Below are positions 22,985-35,849 of a stretch of 64,000 nucleotides of DNA, in pieces (within the stretch, counting starts at the first letter, position 1; every line of letters starts with the position of its first letter). The stretch covers positions 35,114,001-35,178,000 of the forward strand of contig CM043698.1 of assembly GCA_023935145.1 (NCBI GenBank). Reading direction: 5' to 3'. The DNA is from Bretschneidera sinensis (taxonomy: Eukaryota; Streptophyta; Magnoliopsida; Brassicales; Akaniaceae). Made by a program: the position numbers and the translations under genes. The notes beneath the pieces are model-generated. The model made no database searches and was not told the DNA's origin. It saw only the letters and a program-made list of their open reading frames with translations.

Positions 22985-23806
22985 ATGGGTTCAAACTTCA
23001 TTGTTGAGAAGTTTGATGGAAAGGGAGACTTTACCCTTTGGAAGCAGAAAATCAAGGCGGTTCTTATGCAACAAATGGTAGACTTGGCGATTGGAGAAGA
23101 AGATGTTTTTCCAGCAAGTACCACGGAGGTCCAGCGGAATGAGATGAAGAAGATGGCGTACAACACCATCTTTCTGCACATGTCGGATAATGTGACAAGA
23201 GAGTGTGGAGACTCGGAAGATCCAACTGTCATATGGAAGAAACTAGATGAATTATTTCTTACCAAGACTCTCCCTAATAAGATATATCTTCTGAAACGAA
23301 TCTTTGCTTTTAAAATGGATCCTGATAAAGAGTTGCAAGATAATCTTGATGTGTTTAATAAACTAGTTCAGGATTTGGCTAGTTGTAGTATAACATTCCT
23401 GGATGAACAATTGGCTGTTATTTTGTTGAATTCTCTTCCTGATTATTTTGAAAGTTTGATTAAAGCTATTGAATATGGAAAAGATATATAAACCAAGGAA
23501 ATTGTGATCAATGCTATAAGGGCTCATGATTTCAAAGCTAATATCAGGGAAGCATCAAGTGGAGAAGGGCTGTTCATTAGAGGAAGGCCAGCAACTTGGT
23601 ATGGCATCAACATACATGGCTACTACCGGGACAAAGGTAGAGGACAAAGCCATGGGAGAGCGCACTCCAAACCGAGATTTGGAGGGAAGAGATGCTTTTA
23701 CTGCCATAAGGAGGGTCATTTCAAGAAAGATTGCAGGAAGATGATAAGGGATGAAGGAGGAAGCCATACCATGAATGGAGAGGTTTTGGTTGACAAGGGA
23801 GAATAA
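22985..23806 (+). pseudogene. Copia gag with zinc knuckle, one stop
   Basis: From ATG 22985 it reads MGSNFIVEKFDGKGDFTLWK, a UBN2-type capsid typical of Tnt1/Tork elements, up to TAA at 23489-23491 after YGKDI. The same frame then carries [10 protein letters not shown] and an intact knuckle [14 protein letters not shown] (23694-23735), and ends at TAA 23804-23806. Apart from the one nonsense codon the gag is well preserved. Confidence 0.82.
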
Positions 23807-23827
23807 CAAGATGATGATGTTCTTGTT

Positions 23828-25602
23828 GTGTGCTCAAATGTGAGCAAGGGGCAAGAAGACAACGATAGATGGATCTTAGATTTTGGGTGCACTTATCAAA
23901 TGTGTCCTCACCGGGATTGGTTCAAGAATTGCAAGAAAACCGATTATGGAAAGGTTTTCCTGGGGAATGATACTTCTTACCAAGTGAGGGGCACGGGAGA
24001 CATCCAGTTGAGGATGTTTGATTGAATGACAAGGCTGCTGAGGAACGTGAGATATCTTTCAGAGTTGAGAAGAAATTTGATCTCATTGGGCCAACTAGAT
24101 TCCATGGGGTACACATACAAGGCAGAGGGAGGAAAGATCAAGGTAACCAAGGGATCTTTGATAGTGATCAAAGCAACAATGAAGGATGGTCTCTATGAGA
24201 TGATCGGAGACACGAAGATCAAGGATATAGCAGTAAGCTTGATGGCTGAGATGGATAAGGCAGCCCTTTGTCACACTCGCTTGGGACATATGAGCGAAAA
24301 AGGGCTTGTAAGTTCTCAGCAAGAACGGTCTACTTAATGGTGACAAAGTAGAGGAACTTGATTTCTGTGAATGTTGTGTTATTGGGAAACAACATCGAGT
24401 TAGCTTCGACACCGGAGTGCACAAGTCTAAGGGCATTCTTGACTACATTCATGCGGATCTTTGGGGGCTAGCAAGAACACCAACACAGGGAGGTAATCTT
24501 TACTTTCTGTCTTTAATTGATGATTATTCTAGAAAGGTTTGGGTTTATTTGCTTAAAAATAAATCAGATGCTTTGAATAAATTAGTGGTGTGGAAAATGC
24601 TGGAGGAAACTCAAACGGGCAGGGTAGTTAAGATATTAAGAACCGATAATGGCTTAGAAGTTTTTAACAAGGAACTTGATCAATTCTGTAAATTAAATGG
24701 GATTCTAAGACATAGAACTGTTGTGAAAATGCCTTAGCAAAATGGAGTTGTTGAGAGGATGAATAAGACCCTTATGGAAAATGTTAGGAGCGTAATTATA
24801 GGATCCGGATTACCCAAATGTTTTTGGGGGGAAGCTATGTCTACTGCTGCGTATTTGGTTAATAGATCGCTCTCTAGGTATGTGGACCTTAAGACTCCCG
24901 AGGAGATGTGGAGTGGTAAACCCTCTGAGTTGAACAACCTTAGAACTTTTGGGTGTGTTGCGTATGCACATCAAAATGATGATAAACTTAACCCAAGGTC
25001 TAGAAAGTGTGTGTTTCTAGGATATGGGGAAGGGATTAAGAGGTATAGGTTGTGGTCTTTAGAGCAAAACGGATTTAAACTTATAATAAATAGGGATGTC
25101 ATTTTTAATGAGCATTTATTTCCCTATTTGGAGAAAACTAACCCTGCAGGGGCTAGTGGGAAAATCGGTTCGGTATTTGTGAAGCATAGCATCAAGGAAA
25201 ATTCAATTCAGGTAGAACAAGGAAGGCAAGAGGGTTCGGATCAAGTAGAGCCCATTGATTAAGGCCAAGCTCAGGACACTCATGAGGACGCTGAACTAGA
25301 AGGGGATGATGCTGGGAGTCAGAATGACTATTAGTTCACAAGGGACCGGGAAAGAAGGCTGGTCAGACCACTTTCGAGATATTGTTTTGCGGATGCTATT
25401 GTAGCAGCTCCTTGTTCAGAATGAGGGATAAGTGAACCAGAGACTTGCATTGATGCCATGAGATGTAAAGATTTGTCAAGATGGAAGCTAGTCATGGAGG
25501 AAGAAATGCATTCTTTGAGGAAGAACAACTCTTGGGAATTGGTGCACATTCCAAGAAAACAGAGAGTTGTAGATTGTAAGTGGACTTACAAGATCAAAGA
25601 AG
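23828..25602 (+). pseudogene. Copia protease-integrase-RT start (part 1 of pol)
   Basis: Protease is recognisable but altered: RWILDFGCTYQMCP, where DSG is DFG. Stops follow at 24023-24025 and 24335-24337. Integrase reads IHADLWG, RTDNGLEV and then QNGVVERMN after a TAG at 24735-24737 (family has PQQNG). RT begins at EEEMHSLRKNNSWELV and CKWTYKIKEGN (to 25602). The gypsy element is inserted right after this. Multiple stops near 25260, 25330 and 25423 also lie in the linker. Confidence 0.82.
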
Positions 25603-25607
25603 GGAAC

Positions 25608-26966
25608 TATTTACGCCCAAAGAATAACACGGTAGTTGTAGCACAACTTTGGGGTGTCGATTCCACAGGGAGACAAATTAAAAGAATAATAGAAAGAACA
25701 AAGAAACTAAAGAACAATATCGAATGATTGATGGAGAACAAAGATTAATTTTAAAATGCAAATTAAAATAAAGCAAATTTTGATAAATAGTAAAGTGTTG
25801 GAAATCCCTTGCACAGATCCGGTATTTTAATTACTCTTAATTCATTGAATAACTCAATTGGGAACTCAATTTTCAAAATTCCCAATCGGAAAATATTGAT
25901 TTACAAACCAAGATTAAACCAAATGTAACCCTTTGAAAAATCATTTACCACTTCTAAAATACGTCAATTATTATCACTACTGAGAAAATCCAACGATGAC
26001 CATATACTCAGGAAGCGATATTGCAGCAAAAAACTAAATCAATATAGATAAATAATTAATCCAAACATAATCAAAGAACTAAACCATTCAATAGAAAAAG
26101 CATGATTGAATTCATAAACAGAATAAATTCTAAGATTATTCGGAAAAGAAAACATCACCAATGAATTGCAAATGATAAAACAAAAGAGTTTTAGTAATTG
26201 AAACTCACATACATAAATTAAAAATATACGAAAAATACCATTAACTATGCAAGTTCATCCCTAGCCCCACTTGAGAATTTAGTTACCCATAAATATAATG
26301 GACAACAAGAATCTAAAGGGAAAGATTTGATCTCGCCGTGAGCATCCCCTCTTGGTAGCAAAGCCTTGGAGATTTCCTAGCTTGCCCTCCAAAAGTCCAC
26401 CAGATTGCTCCCAAAAGCCCTCCAGATCTGCTCTAAGATGCTAGCAAAGTCCTCCAGACTGCACACTGTTTGGTAGCAAAGCCTTGGAGATTGCACCCCG
26501 ATTGATGAAGTAAGGTGAGGCTTTTATAGGGGAACTCCATGAGTGCAATGTGTTTCCAATCCGATGTGAGATGTAAAAATGTGTTTCCAACCGATGTGGG
26601 ATTTAAGCCTTCACATGCCCTTCAAAACTTCTGCCCTCATTGAAATCCCGCACAGCCTGACCTTAGTCTACTAAAACTACTATAACTTTCTCTAGAAAAA
26701 TCATTTTTACGAGCCATAAAACTCTCTAGAAAGTAGACTTCCGGATCTTTCTAAGCATAATGGCTCATCTCTTGGTTCTTCCTGAATCAATACAGTTTAA
26801 TCTGAAAAAAAGACTGATCTGTACGGGCAATTCTTGCAATTTAGTGAAACTCCTTTCCAAGTGCTTGTGAACCTGTAAAACAACGAAAAATGACTCAAAG
26901 TAACAAATTTCTAAGCTAACAAATGTGAATTAAGGGGCCAAAATATGCAATATTTAGCACTCATCA
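25608..26966 (-). repeat. 3' LTR of nested gypsy element
   Basis: It pairs with 32645-33959. A ~50-bp stretch near 26520-26570 is absent from the other LTR. Its last bases differ (TAT where the partner has TGA), so the usual CA terminus is mutated here. The minus strand just inside reads AGTTTGGTGGTATT, the expected polypurine-like tract. Confidence 0.85.
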
Positions 26967-28264
26967 AATACCACCAAACTTACATTTTGCTAGTCCCTTA
27001 GCAAAAAAAAAAAAAAAAAAAAAAAAAAACTAAAAGAAAAACAAGGAACACAAAGATAAATCCATCATTCATGGTATCCTAAAATTTAAGCATCACACAA
27101 AACCATGATATTCAGTCATGAGCAAGCTTAAACTGTAAACCCATCTTCGCAATGAATAGGAATTTTAAAATCTAATTACTTACAAAAAGCAAGCTAAGGC
27201 ATCCCAAGTCTGACTCAGTGTAAAGTGAATTAGCATAGAAAGATGAGGCTTTCAAGTAACTCCAATGTGCAATGTTTCCATGTCTCAAGATTAACAGAAT
27301 TTCTCATCAGAATAAAGAACGATGACATAGTTTTATTTCTTCTCTCTTTCATTATAAGGCTCTGCTATGTTTAGTTCTCTTAAGCTTTCTAATTGACCCA
27401 TGTAACGAGTGTTGAGTCAATAACTCCCAAACCATATGGTTTTAGGGCATTAGGTGTAAATATACCCCTAAGGACTTACTAACTCGAGTAAAAAAGGCTA
27501 CGAAACTAAACTGGCCTTAATGCTACCAAGCAAAATTCCAACCTTTTGACGTGAACACTCACTGCTTACTGAGGCAAGAGGTCCAGTTACTCAGCAAAAA
27601 TTTTATTAATAATCATCATGAGCATTTTTCTCTTTTTGTGCAAATTTTTTTTTCAAAGTGTTTATCCAACAAGTCATTCAGTTTCAGTTGAGTCATGGAA
27701 ACATACACATTAAACTCACATGTCATACCTCACACTATTTTGTGCTAATGTGCTTGTGTCAGATTAGATCAAACATGTGAATTCTCAAATGCCTAAAGTA
27801 AGTAACAAAATTTTAAAACTATCATCAAATCATGTGTTCAAGATTTTAAGCTCACCATCGACATTACATCACAGTATTGATTTAGATCAACCAAAATTTC
27901 AAAATAACATAAGCATGCATTTATCTTCTCTTTAATATGAAGAAAAAAAACAAGCAAACAACAAGCATTTTAAATACTGAATTTGAACCACCACCCCCCA
28001 ACTTAAATGAAACATTGTCCTCAATGTTTAATAATCAAATTTGAATGGGGATGAACTAAAAAGGGTAGAATACACCTGATGAGTGACGTGGGTAGCTCGC
28101 TAAGCACCAAAGATAGTAACCTGAAATGACAAAATGAAACTAATCTGCAAACAAAAATCAAGAAAACAACAGCAAACAAAAAGGAGAGAAAGAAAATAAG
28201 AGAAAACAAAAATAAAACAAAACAAACGAAACAAATAAAAAAAAAACATACCTGTGTGGTGTGG
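26967..28264 (-). other. Non-coding 3' region of nested gypsy element
   Basis: About 1.3 kb between integrase and 3' LTR, where Athila elements may carry an env-like frame. No env-like frame is seen. It contains an A run of about 28 (27003-27030). Confidence 0.6.
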
Positions 28265-29400
28265 TCAAGGTTGATAGACCGGATCCATAAGTTGAATATC
28301 TTTCACTTCCAGACCTTGCCTATCAACTAATACTTTAAGGTGTTGACCATTTACTTTAAAGATCTGACCATCCTTAGGGTCCTCTATTTCTACCACCCCA
28401 TTTGCAAAAACATTCTTCACTACAAAAGGGCCGGTCCACCTAGACCGAAGATTTTCTGGGTGCTTATGGAGTCTAGAATCATATAAAAACACTCGATCAT
28501 TAGGCTTAAACGTTTTCTCAAAATATTTTTATCATGAAACACTTTCATTTTAGCCTTATAAATTCTAGAGTTCTCATAAGCATCATTTCTCAATTCCTCT
28601 AACTCGGTCAACTGAAATTTTCTAAGCTTACCTGCTTCTCCCATGTCAAAATTGAAATACTTGATGGCCCAATAAACTCGATGCTCAAGCTCCACAGATA
28701 AGCGGTAAGGCTTTCCAAAAATAAGCCTATAAGGTGACATACCTAAGGGAGTTTTGAAAGCTGTACGGTAGGCCTAAAGTGCATCAACTAGTCTCAAAGA
28801 CCAATCTTTGCGATCCGGGTTGATTGTTTTTTCTAAAATTTGCTTAATTTCCCTGTTTGCAAGTTCTACCTGTCCACTTGTCTGGAGGTGGTAGGCAGTA
28901 GAGATCTTATATACTGCCCCATATTTTTTCATCAAAGCTTCAAAAGAACGGTTGCAAAAATGGGTACCCCGATCACTAATGATAGCACGTGGCGTACCAA
29001 ATCGAGATAACACATTTTCTTTGAGAAATTTAATTACCGTCCTATTATCATTGCTCTTGCAAGCTGCTGCCTCTACTCATTTTGACACATAATCTATTGT
29101 CACGATGATATATTGATATCCAAAAGAATGAGGAAATGGTCTTATAAAATCAATACCCCAACAATCAAAGATTTTAATCACTAAAATTGGGTTTAAGGGC
29201 ATCATATTACGACGAGACACAGCTCCTAACTTCTGACACTTTTCATATGAGTGACAATAGATGTTTGCATCCTTAAACAAAGTGGACCAATAAAATCCAC
29301 ACTGTAGAATTTTTGCAGCCGTTTTCTTTATTGAAAAGTGGTCCCCATAAGCTTGGGAGTGACAAAATTCCAAGACGTTGGCAATCTCTTTATCAGGGAT
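28265..29400 (-). pseudogene. Nested gypsy integrase
   Basis: Minus-strand pieces in order: CHSQAYGDHFSIKKTAAKIL and CHSYEKCQKLG (zinc-binding), FDCWGIDFIRPFPHS (first Asp), RAIISDRGTHFCNRSF (second Asp), TSGQVELANREIK (Glu), then [20 protein letters not shown] and the C-terminal [10 protein letters not shown]. Stops at about 29075, 28773 and a frameshift near 28505 break the frame. Catalytic residues can still be read. Confidence 0.85.
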
Positions 29401-29451
29401 GCAACGCCTTAAAATTTGATTAGGGCAGTATTTGAAAAAATAAGGGTCATC

Positions 29452-30270
29452 TCAATAAAAATCACGTACCTCAGTCATGAATTTCCTCTTGTCCTGAGCG
29501 CTCCAATCCACCGGTATCTCATCGGCAGCCAAATAATTCACAATATAAGTAAACCATGGTAGAGAAGTAATAGAAAGTAAATGCTCATCGGGAAAATCAT
29601 CCCTGATTGGCAGGTGGTCAAAGGTGTCCTCAAATGTGAGCCTCGAGAGATGGTCAGTCACTACGTTCTCAACTCTTTTCTTGTCTTTGATGGTAATGTC
29701 AAATTCTTGCAAAAGTAGAATCCACCGTATTAGCCGTGCCTTAGCATCATTCTTTGTAAGAAGGTACTTAAGGGCTGTATGATCTATGAAAATAATAATA
29801 GGAGAACCAATCAAGTAAGCATGAAACTTGTCCAAAGCAAACACTATAGCTAGCAACTCTTTTTCAATGGTGGAGTAATTCATCTGAGCACTATTTAGAG
29901 TTCTACTAGCATTGTAAATGACAAAAGGCTTCCCCTCCCTTCGCTGTCTAAGAACAACACCTACAGCAAAGTCACTAGCATTATACATAATCTCAAAAGG
30001 TAAAGTGCAATCAGGTGACTTCATTATGGGTGCTAAGGTAAGCTTGCCAATTAGCATTTTAAAGACCTCTTGACAAGCTTGTGTCCACTCAAATGGGGCA
30101 TCTTTAGCTAGGAGGTCATATAGTGGTCTAGATATGGTGGAAAAATTATGTATGGACCTCTTATAAAAGCCCGCATGACCAAGAAAGGATCTCACATCCT
30201 TTACTGTCCATGAGTGAGTCAATCGTGTATGTCTGGTGGGTCTCGTCATCATCTTCTTGCTGTTTTGCAA
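29452..30270 (-). pseudogene. Nested gypsy RNase H region; RT absent
   Basis: It reads VKDVRSFLGHAGFYKR, PFEIMYNASDFAVGVVL, LLAIVFALDKFHAYL and VENVVTDHLSRL: the connection and RNase H parts of gypsy pol. What should precede it, the whole palm and fingers of RT with its YVDD/YIDD site, is missing; the protease-side sequence runs straight into it at about 30200. The retained frame is open for over 250 codons. Confidence 0.85.
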
Positions 30271-30814
30271 CGTGGAAGATGTTCACCTCGAGGGTCATGT
30301 TTCCAAAAGATAGCTTCATGATCCCATTTCGACAATTAATAAGAGCATTAGCAGTGGTAAGGAAAGGCCTACCTAAAATCAAAGGGATTTTAGAAGTAGT
30401 ATTAATAGCAGAGCTAGTGTCAAGGATTAGGAAATCAACAGGATAAAATTTGTCAATTTGAATTAGAACATCCTCTACCACACCCTAGGGTACTTTAACT
30501 GAATGGTCATCCAATTGCAATACCACAGTGGTTGGTTTGATTTCTTCTAACCCCAACTGCACATAAATAGAATATGGCATTAGATTCACGCTAGCTCCTA
30601 AATCTAACAAAGCTTACCCAACCTAATGATTTCCAATACTGCAAGCAATGGTTGGACAACCAGGATCCTTGTACTTGGGAGGAATCCACTGCTCAATTAG
30701 AGCACTAACTTGCTCTATCAGGAACGCTATCTTCTTCACATGGTGCTTCCTCTTAACTGTACACAAATCCTTGAGAACTTTTGCATAAGTAGGAACTTGT
30801 TTAATCACATGCAA
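30190..30814 (-). pseudogene. Nested gypsy protease region
   Basis: It reads DFLILDTSSAINTTSKIPLILGRPFLTTA on the minus strand (30440-30345), the ILGRPFL motif typical of Tat/Athila proteases, after the linker frame 30814-30623. A stop near 30485 separates the two. It joins RNase H sequence at about 30200 because RT is deleted. Confidence 0.75.
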
Positions 30815-30877
30815 AAGAGAAAGATTGATTTTTATTTGCCTTAGATTCTCTAGGATTTCATTGTTTAGATCCAGAGT

Positions 30878-32467
30878 TCACTTGTTTGATTTTAAAGCTT
30901 GAGGGAATGATACCTTAACAGGACTCTTTATCACCTCAGGTTCCTTGGGCAGCTCGACATCACCACTATCTTGACCCTTTTCCACATCCTCTGATTTGTT
31001 CGTTGTTGGGATGTGTAATGGCTTACCACTTCGTGTCACAATGGCATTCACATCCTTCAAATTCTTTTGCGCCATGTGTTGACCATAGGGTGTGGACTGA
31101 GCTTGAGGAGAGAACTTACCTTGCTCATTCATACTCAAGGAGCTCATCAATTTGGACAATTGGCTCTTTATCTCTTTATTTTCTTCAACAACTTGCGTAA
31201 TCAATGCTTCACATCTTTGGTTCGTCTTACCCTGTGCCTCAATAAAAGCATGCAAAGTGTCTTCTAAAGGACTCCTAGAAGTAATAGGTGCATGATATGG
31301 TTCAGGATATGATTTAGGGGGTTGTGCAGGTGGTTGGTTTTCAGGCTTCCAGCTAAAATTGGGGTGATTATGCCACCCCGGATTATAGGTATTAGAGAAA
31401 GATAAAGAAGGCTTCTTGTACATACCTAAGGTATTACATAGTTCTTCATGCATCCCTCTTATCTCAGCAAATGTGGGACACTCTTGGGCGACATGATCTA
31501 CCCCGCTACACACAAAACATGGTCCAAAAGAGTCTGGATGATTAGCCATGTGTGTTGGCTTTAAGCCCTTAGTCTTTAACACATCTAGATCCCTAGTGAG
31601 CATCTCAACCTTGTCCTTTAGGTTATCCTCTTACCTAAGTTGGTAAATTCCACCACCATTTGGGTTCCCTATAGGTCGTGACCTATTTGTGCTTTCAGTA
31701 GTACTAGGTCCAGTCTAAGTGTGAGCTTTTTCAGCAAACTCATTGAGGTATTCTATGGCCTCATCAGGATCTTTCTATAAGAACTTACCATTACACATCA
31801 TCTCCACAAATTGACACTCTCTATATATAAGTCCCTCATAAAAATAGCTCACTAAACGCCAGTTATCATACCCATGGTGAGGGTACATACTCAATAACTC
31901 CTTAAATCTCTCCCAAGACTGATACAAAGTCTCACTGTCCTTTTGTGCAAAGGTGGAGATTTGTCTTTTTAAAACATTGATCTTATGTTAGGGAAAGTAT
32001 TTATTAAAGAAGACCCGAGTCATCTCAGTCCACAACCCAATAGATCATGGTCTCATTGAGTATAGCCAACTCTTAGCTCTATCCTTCAAAGAGAAAGGAA
32101 AGAACTTAAGTCTCACAATGTCATCAGTTTCGTTTTGACTATGAAAAGTCACAACTACTTCCACAAACTCCTTAATGTGCACATATAAGTTTTCATTTTC
32201 CAAGCCATGAAACGTAGGGAGTAACTATATCATCCATGTTTTAAGATCCAGTTGGCGAGTATTAGCTGGAAACATGATGCATGATGGTATGGCTATGCAT
32301 GTAGGGTGGAGGTAATCCTGAAGGGTCCTAGTGGGTTGATCTTCGTGTTCACTCATTTCTTTAGGACTAGATGGATTGTCAAATAAAGGATTTAAAAAAG
32401 AATTTAAATCTGACTCTAACACAGGCCTACAAGCAAATCTACCCAAAGTGTCTCTATATTTGTGCAT
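30878..32467 (-). pseudogene. Nested gypsy gag
   Basis: It starts at ATG 32467 and is interrupted by stops near 32225, 32040, 31995, 31780 and 31635. The frame contains the retrotransposon gag core (ENLYVHIKEFVEVVV, then SWLYSMRP and ERFKELLSMYPHHGY). The downstream half (31603-30878) is open for 241 codons and includes a knuckle-like CFVCSGVDHVAQECP, a CCHC motif. Disabled by the stops. Confidence 0.8.
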
Positions 32468-32621
32468 GCATGGTCAAAACATAATAAAACTGCTATAAAA
32501 AGAAAGATGAGAGAAAAGAAAGAAAAAGAAAAAATTAATGCAACAAGCTAAAAGAATGAACGAAGTTACCACCTTTACAAGCTGCTGAAAAGAAAAACTA
32601 TCTAGCAATTCTTCTACCATC

Positions 32622-32639
32622 TCCCCAGCAACGGTGCCA
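32622..32639 (-). other. Primer-binding site of nested gypsy element
   Basis: The minus strand reads TGGCACCGTTGCTGGGGA just inside the 5' LTR. It resembles the Asp-tRNA type site used by Athila/Tat elements with two changes. Confidence 0.8.
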
Positions 32640-32644
32640 AAATT

Positions 32645-33959
32645 TGATTACGCCTAAAGAATAACACGGTAGTTATAGCACAGCTTTGGGGTGTCGATTT
32701 CACAAGGAGACAAATTAAAAGAATAGTAAAAAGAACAAAGAAACTAAAGAACAATATCGAATGATTGATGGAGAACAAAGATTAATTTTAAAATGCAAAT
32801 TAAAATAAAGAAAATTTTTATAAATAATAAAGCGTCGGGAATCCCTTGCACAGATCCAGTATTTTAATTACTCTTAATTCATTGAATAACTCAATTGGGA
32901 ACTCAATTTCAAAAATTCCTAATCGGAAGATATAGATTTACAAACCAAAATTAAACCAAATGTAACCCTTTGAAAAATCATTTATTTTTTTTAAAATACG
33001 TCAATTATTATCACTATTGAGAAAATCCAACGACGACAATATACTCAGGAAGTGATATTGCAGCAAAGAACTAAATCAATATAGATAAATAATTAATCCA
33101 AACATAATCAAAGAGCTAAACTATTCAATAGAAAAAGCATGACTGAATCCATAAATAGAATAAATTCTAAGATTATTCGGAAAAGAAAACATCACCAATG
33201 AATTGCAAATGATAAAACAAAAGAGTTTTAGTAATTGAAACTCACATACATAAATTAAAAATAAACGAAAATACCATTAACTGTGCAAGTTCATCCCTAG
33301 CCCCACTTGAGAATTTAGTTACCCATAAATATAATGGACAACAAGAATCTCAAGGGAAAGATTTGATCTCGCCGTTAGCATCCCCCCTTGGTAGCAAAGT
33401 CTTAGAGATTCCCCAGTTTTCCCTCCAAAAGTCCTACGAGTTGCTCCCAAAAGCCCTCTAGATCTGCTCTCATATGCTAGCAAAGTCCTCTAGTCTGCAC
33501 ATTGTTTGGTAGCAAAGCCTTGGAGATTGCACCCCAATTGATGAAGTGAGGTGGGATGTAGAAATGTGTTTCCAACCGATGTGGGATGTGGGATTTAAAC
33601 CTTCACATGCCCTTCAAAACTTCTGCCCACACTAAAATCCTACACAGCCTGACCTTAGTCTACTAAAACTGTCATAACTTTCTCTAGAAAAATCATTTTT
33701 ATGAGCTGTAAAATTCTCCAGAAAGTAGACTTCCGGATCTTTCTAATCATATAAGGCTCATCTTCTGGTTCTTCCTGAATCAATACAGCTTAATTTGTAA
33801 AAATTACTAATCTGTACGGGCAATTCTGGCAATTTAGTGAAACTCATTTCCAAGTGCTTGTGAACCTGTAAAAAAATGAAAAACAACTCAGAGTAACAAA
33901 TTTTTAAGCTAACAAATGTAAATTAAGGGGCTAAAATATGCAATATTTGGCACTCATCA
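32645..33959 (-). repeat. 5' LTR of nested gypsy element
   Basis: On the coding strand it runs from TGATGAGTGC to GGCGTAATCA. It is 1315 bp against 1359 bp for its partner. Confidence 0.87.
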
Positions 33960-34898
33960 GGAACCCTCCAGGGGATGAAGTTCGGAACAAGGCTAGGCTG
34001 GTGGCGAAGGGGTTCACGCAAAGAAGAGGCATAGATTTCACAGAAACCTTCTCACCTGGACACAAAGTGGAGGAAGTGGTGATTATCCTCATCTATGTCG
34101 ATGATATGCTATTGGTTGGGAACAGCAGAGAGATAATAGAAAGGTTGAAGTCTCAACTCAGTGAGGAGTTCGAGAGGAAGGATCTTGGCCTTGCACAAAA
34201 GATCCTTAGGATGAGAATAATTCGAGAAAGGGAGAGAAACAGGTTGTAGGTTTCTCAGTCTTCCGGTATAGAAAAAGGTGTTGTATAAGTTTTCTATGGA
34301 AGATGGTAAACCAGTAAAGATTCCCCTTGCTGGTTGTTTCAAGTTCTCTAGAGAACAATGTCCTGGAACGGATGAGGAGAAGAAGGAAATGGAAAAGGTC
34401 CCTTACTCTAGTGCGGTTAGATCAGTCATGTTCATGATGGTAAGCACTCAATCTGACATTTCTCAGGCAATGGGTGTTCTCAGCAGATTTGTGAGTAATC
34501 TCGGAAAGGAACTTTGGCTTGGGATGAAGTGGTTGCTGAGGTACTTGAAGGCTCAGTTGTAGCCGATGGTAGCACTCTCAACAATCGAGGCTGGATACAT
34601 AGCGGCTACGAAAGCCATAAAGGAGGCTATGTGGTGCAAAAGGTTATTAGAAGAGTGAAGGTCCTAAAAGAGCAGGTGGTGGTGTCTTCGGATAACTAAA
34701 GTGCGTGGCACTTATGTAGGAACTCGATGTTCCATGAGAGAACTAAGCATATGTTCAGTATCATTTCATTCGGGAAAATGTTACGAAAGGATGCATTTAT
34801 GTGGACAAAGTCGCAATGGAAGAAAATCCTGCAGATTTAGGCACCAAAGTTCTACCTCTAAGCAAGTTCAATCATTGCCTTGGACTTCTTAGGATTGG
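33960..34898 (+). pseudogene. Copia pol part 2: RT with internal deletion, RNase H
   Basis: After the TSD the frame resumes as ARLVAKGFTQRRGIDFTETFSP and passes directly to VEEVVIILIYVDDMLLVGN. The RT segment that normally lies between them (including MDVKTAFLxG and YGLKQSPRxW, about 120 residues) is deleted while YVDD is kept. Further pieces in other frames include FSREQCP, SDISQAMGVLSRFVS and RNase H-like scraps to about 34898. The deletion alone rules out RT activity. Confidence 0.8.
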
Positions 34899-34989
34899 AG
34901 TCAGATGATATGGTGACTCAAGTCGAGTTTGGATCCTGAGTTCTCTACACAATGGGTTCGGGTTTAATCTCTTAGACCAAGGTAGAGAT

Positions 34990-35849
34990 TGTTGGTATTT
35001 GTCTAAAGATTAAACAGGAGAAAAATTCAGCTTCGGGTCCAGGTTGTGCGTCACGGCCTCCAATAAGTGGAGGAAGTCCTCCTTCAGGTGTGCATTATGG
35101 CACGGACCAGCCGCGCCGTTGCCTCCAGCAAGGCAGCAAGTTTCTCCTGTTCTGAGCATCAGCACGCCCTGTTCCGAGCCTCAGCATGAAGCACACCTGA
35201 CACCAATTTTTCAGCACTTTGAGATGATGCGTGGACATGGTTAAAACGCACAGGATCACTTAGATTCTTAGAGAGTCATGGGTCTTTGGTTCTTGAGATC
35301 TAAGGGTTGAGATTGATCTCAAAGATTGGATGAGGTAGTCATTGCTCTATATAAAGGGTCTTCTAACAACAAGTGAAAACATCATCTCAACAAGAGAGGT
35401 GTGATAGACATGACATGAGAGTGTGTGTGAAATAGAACACATAGTTGTGTGAGAGTAGAAAGACACTAAACACAAGAGAGACCAATTGTTTAGAGAGAGA
35501 GTAGTATAGATTGGGGATTCAAGGGCTTTGTAAGGGAATTTTCTTGGGGAAAATTCCAGGGAAACACTAGTCTTTATTACTTTCTTTTTCTCTTCTTTCG
35601 TTCTTCAAAAACAAGAGGATTCTTGGAGAGGTGTTGCTGTAATTGTAAGAACTCATTGATTTAGTGCAGAGAGCTCGGAGGAGCTCACGGGGACGTAGGC
35701 ACATTGCCGAACCTCGACAACAATTGCTTGTGCTCTTTCTTTGATTGGTTTGATTCCTGTTTTGTTTCGATTTTATTACAAGTCATTGTGGACTTGGGTG
35801 TTTGAAAAGATCACAACTTAGGATTCCGCAAGAAGGTGATTTTCCAACA
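34990..35849 (+). repeat. Right LTR of the copia element (860 bp)
   Basis: It begins TGTTGGTATT and ends TTTTCCAACA, with TATA-like CTCTATATAAAGG at 35346-35358. It provides the full-length reference showing that the left LTR lost its first ~173 bp. Confidence 0.88.

Larger units (their letters stand above)
25608..33959 (-). mobile_element. Tat/Athila-type gypsy element nested in copia pol
   Basis: LTRs at 25608-26966 and 32645-33959 flank a minus-strand gag-pol. The TSD is GGAAC (25603-25607 and 33960-33964), and joining the flanks restores the copia reading frame KEGN...PPGDEVRNKARL. The coding strand begins TGATGAGTGC and the PBS TGGCACCGTTGCTGGGGA lies at 32622-32639. The integrase ([19 protein letters not shown]) and PBS type place it outside the chromoviruses. 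RT is missing. LTRs differ by many substitutions and a ~50-bp indel. Confidence 0.9.
21961..35849 (+). mobile_element. Tork/Tnt1-like copia element, interrupted by a gypsy element
   Basis: The element has a 5'-truncated left LTR, a primer-binding region, gag and pol in order on the plus strand, and a full right LTR (34990-35849). Pol is split at 25602 by the gypsy insertion and resumes at 33960. Without the insert it is about 5.5 kb. The right flank (CACTCTAG then AGCTGCCAATATT) matches 63568 onward in copy 2. The left host flank and the first ~173 bp of the left LTR are gone, so no TSD can be scored. Confidence 0.88.

Noticed and set aside
27003..27030. A run as the tail of a LINE or SINE insertion
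   Set aside because: It lies inside the 3' non-coding region of the nested gypsy element with no target duplication or LINE sequence beside it.
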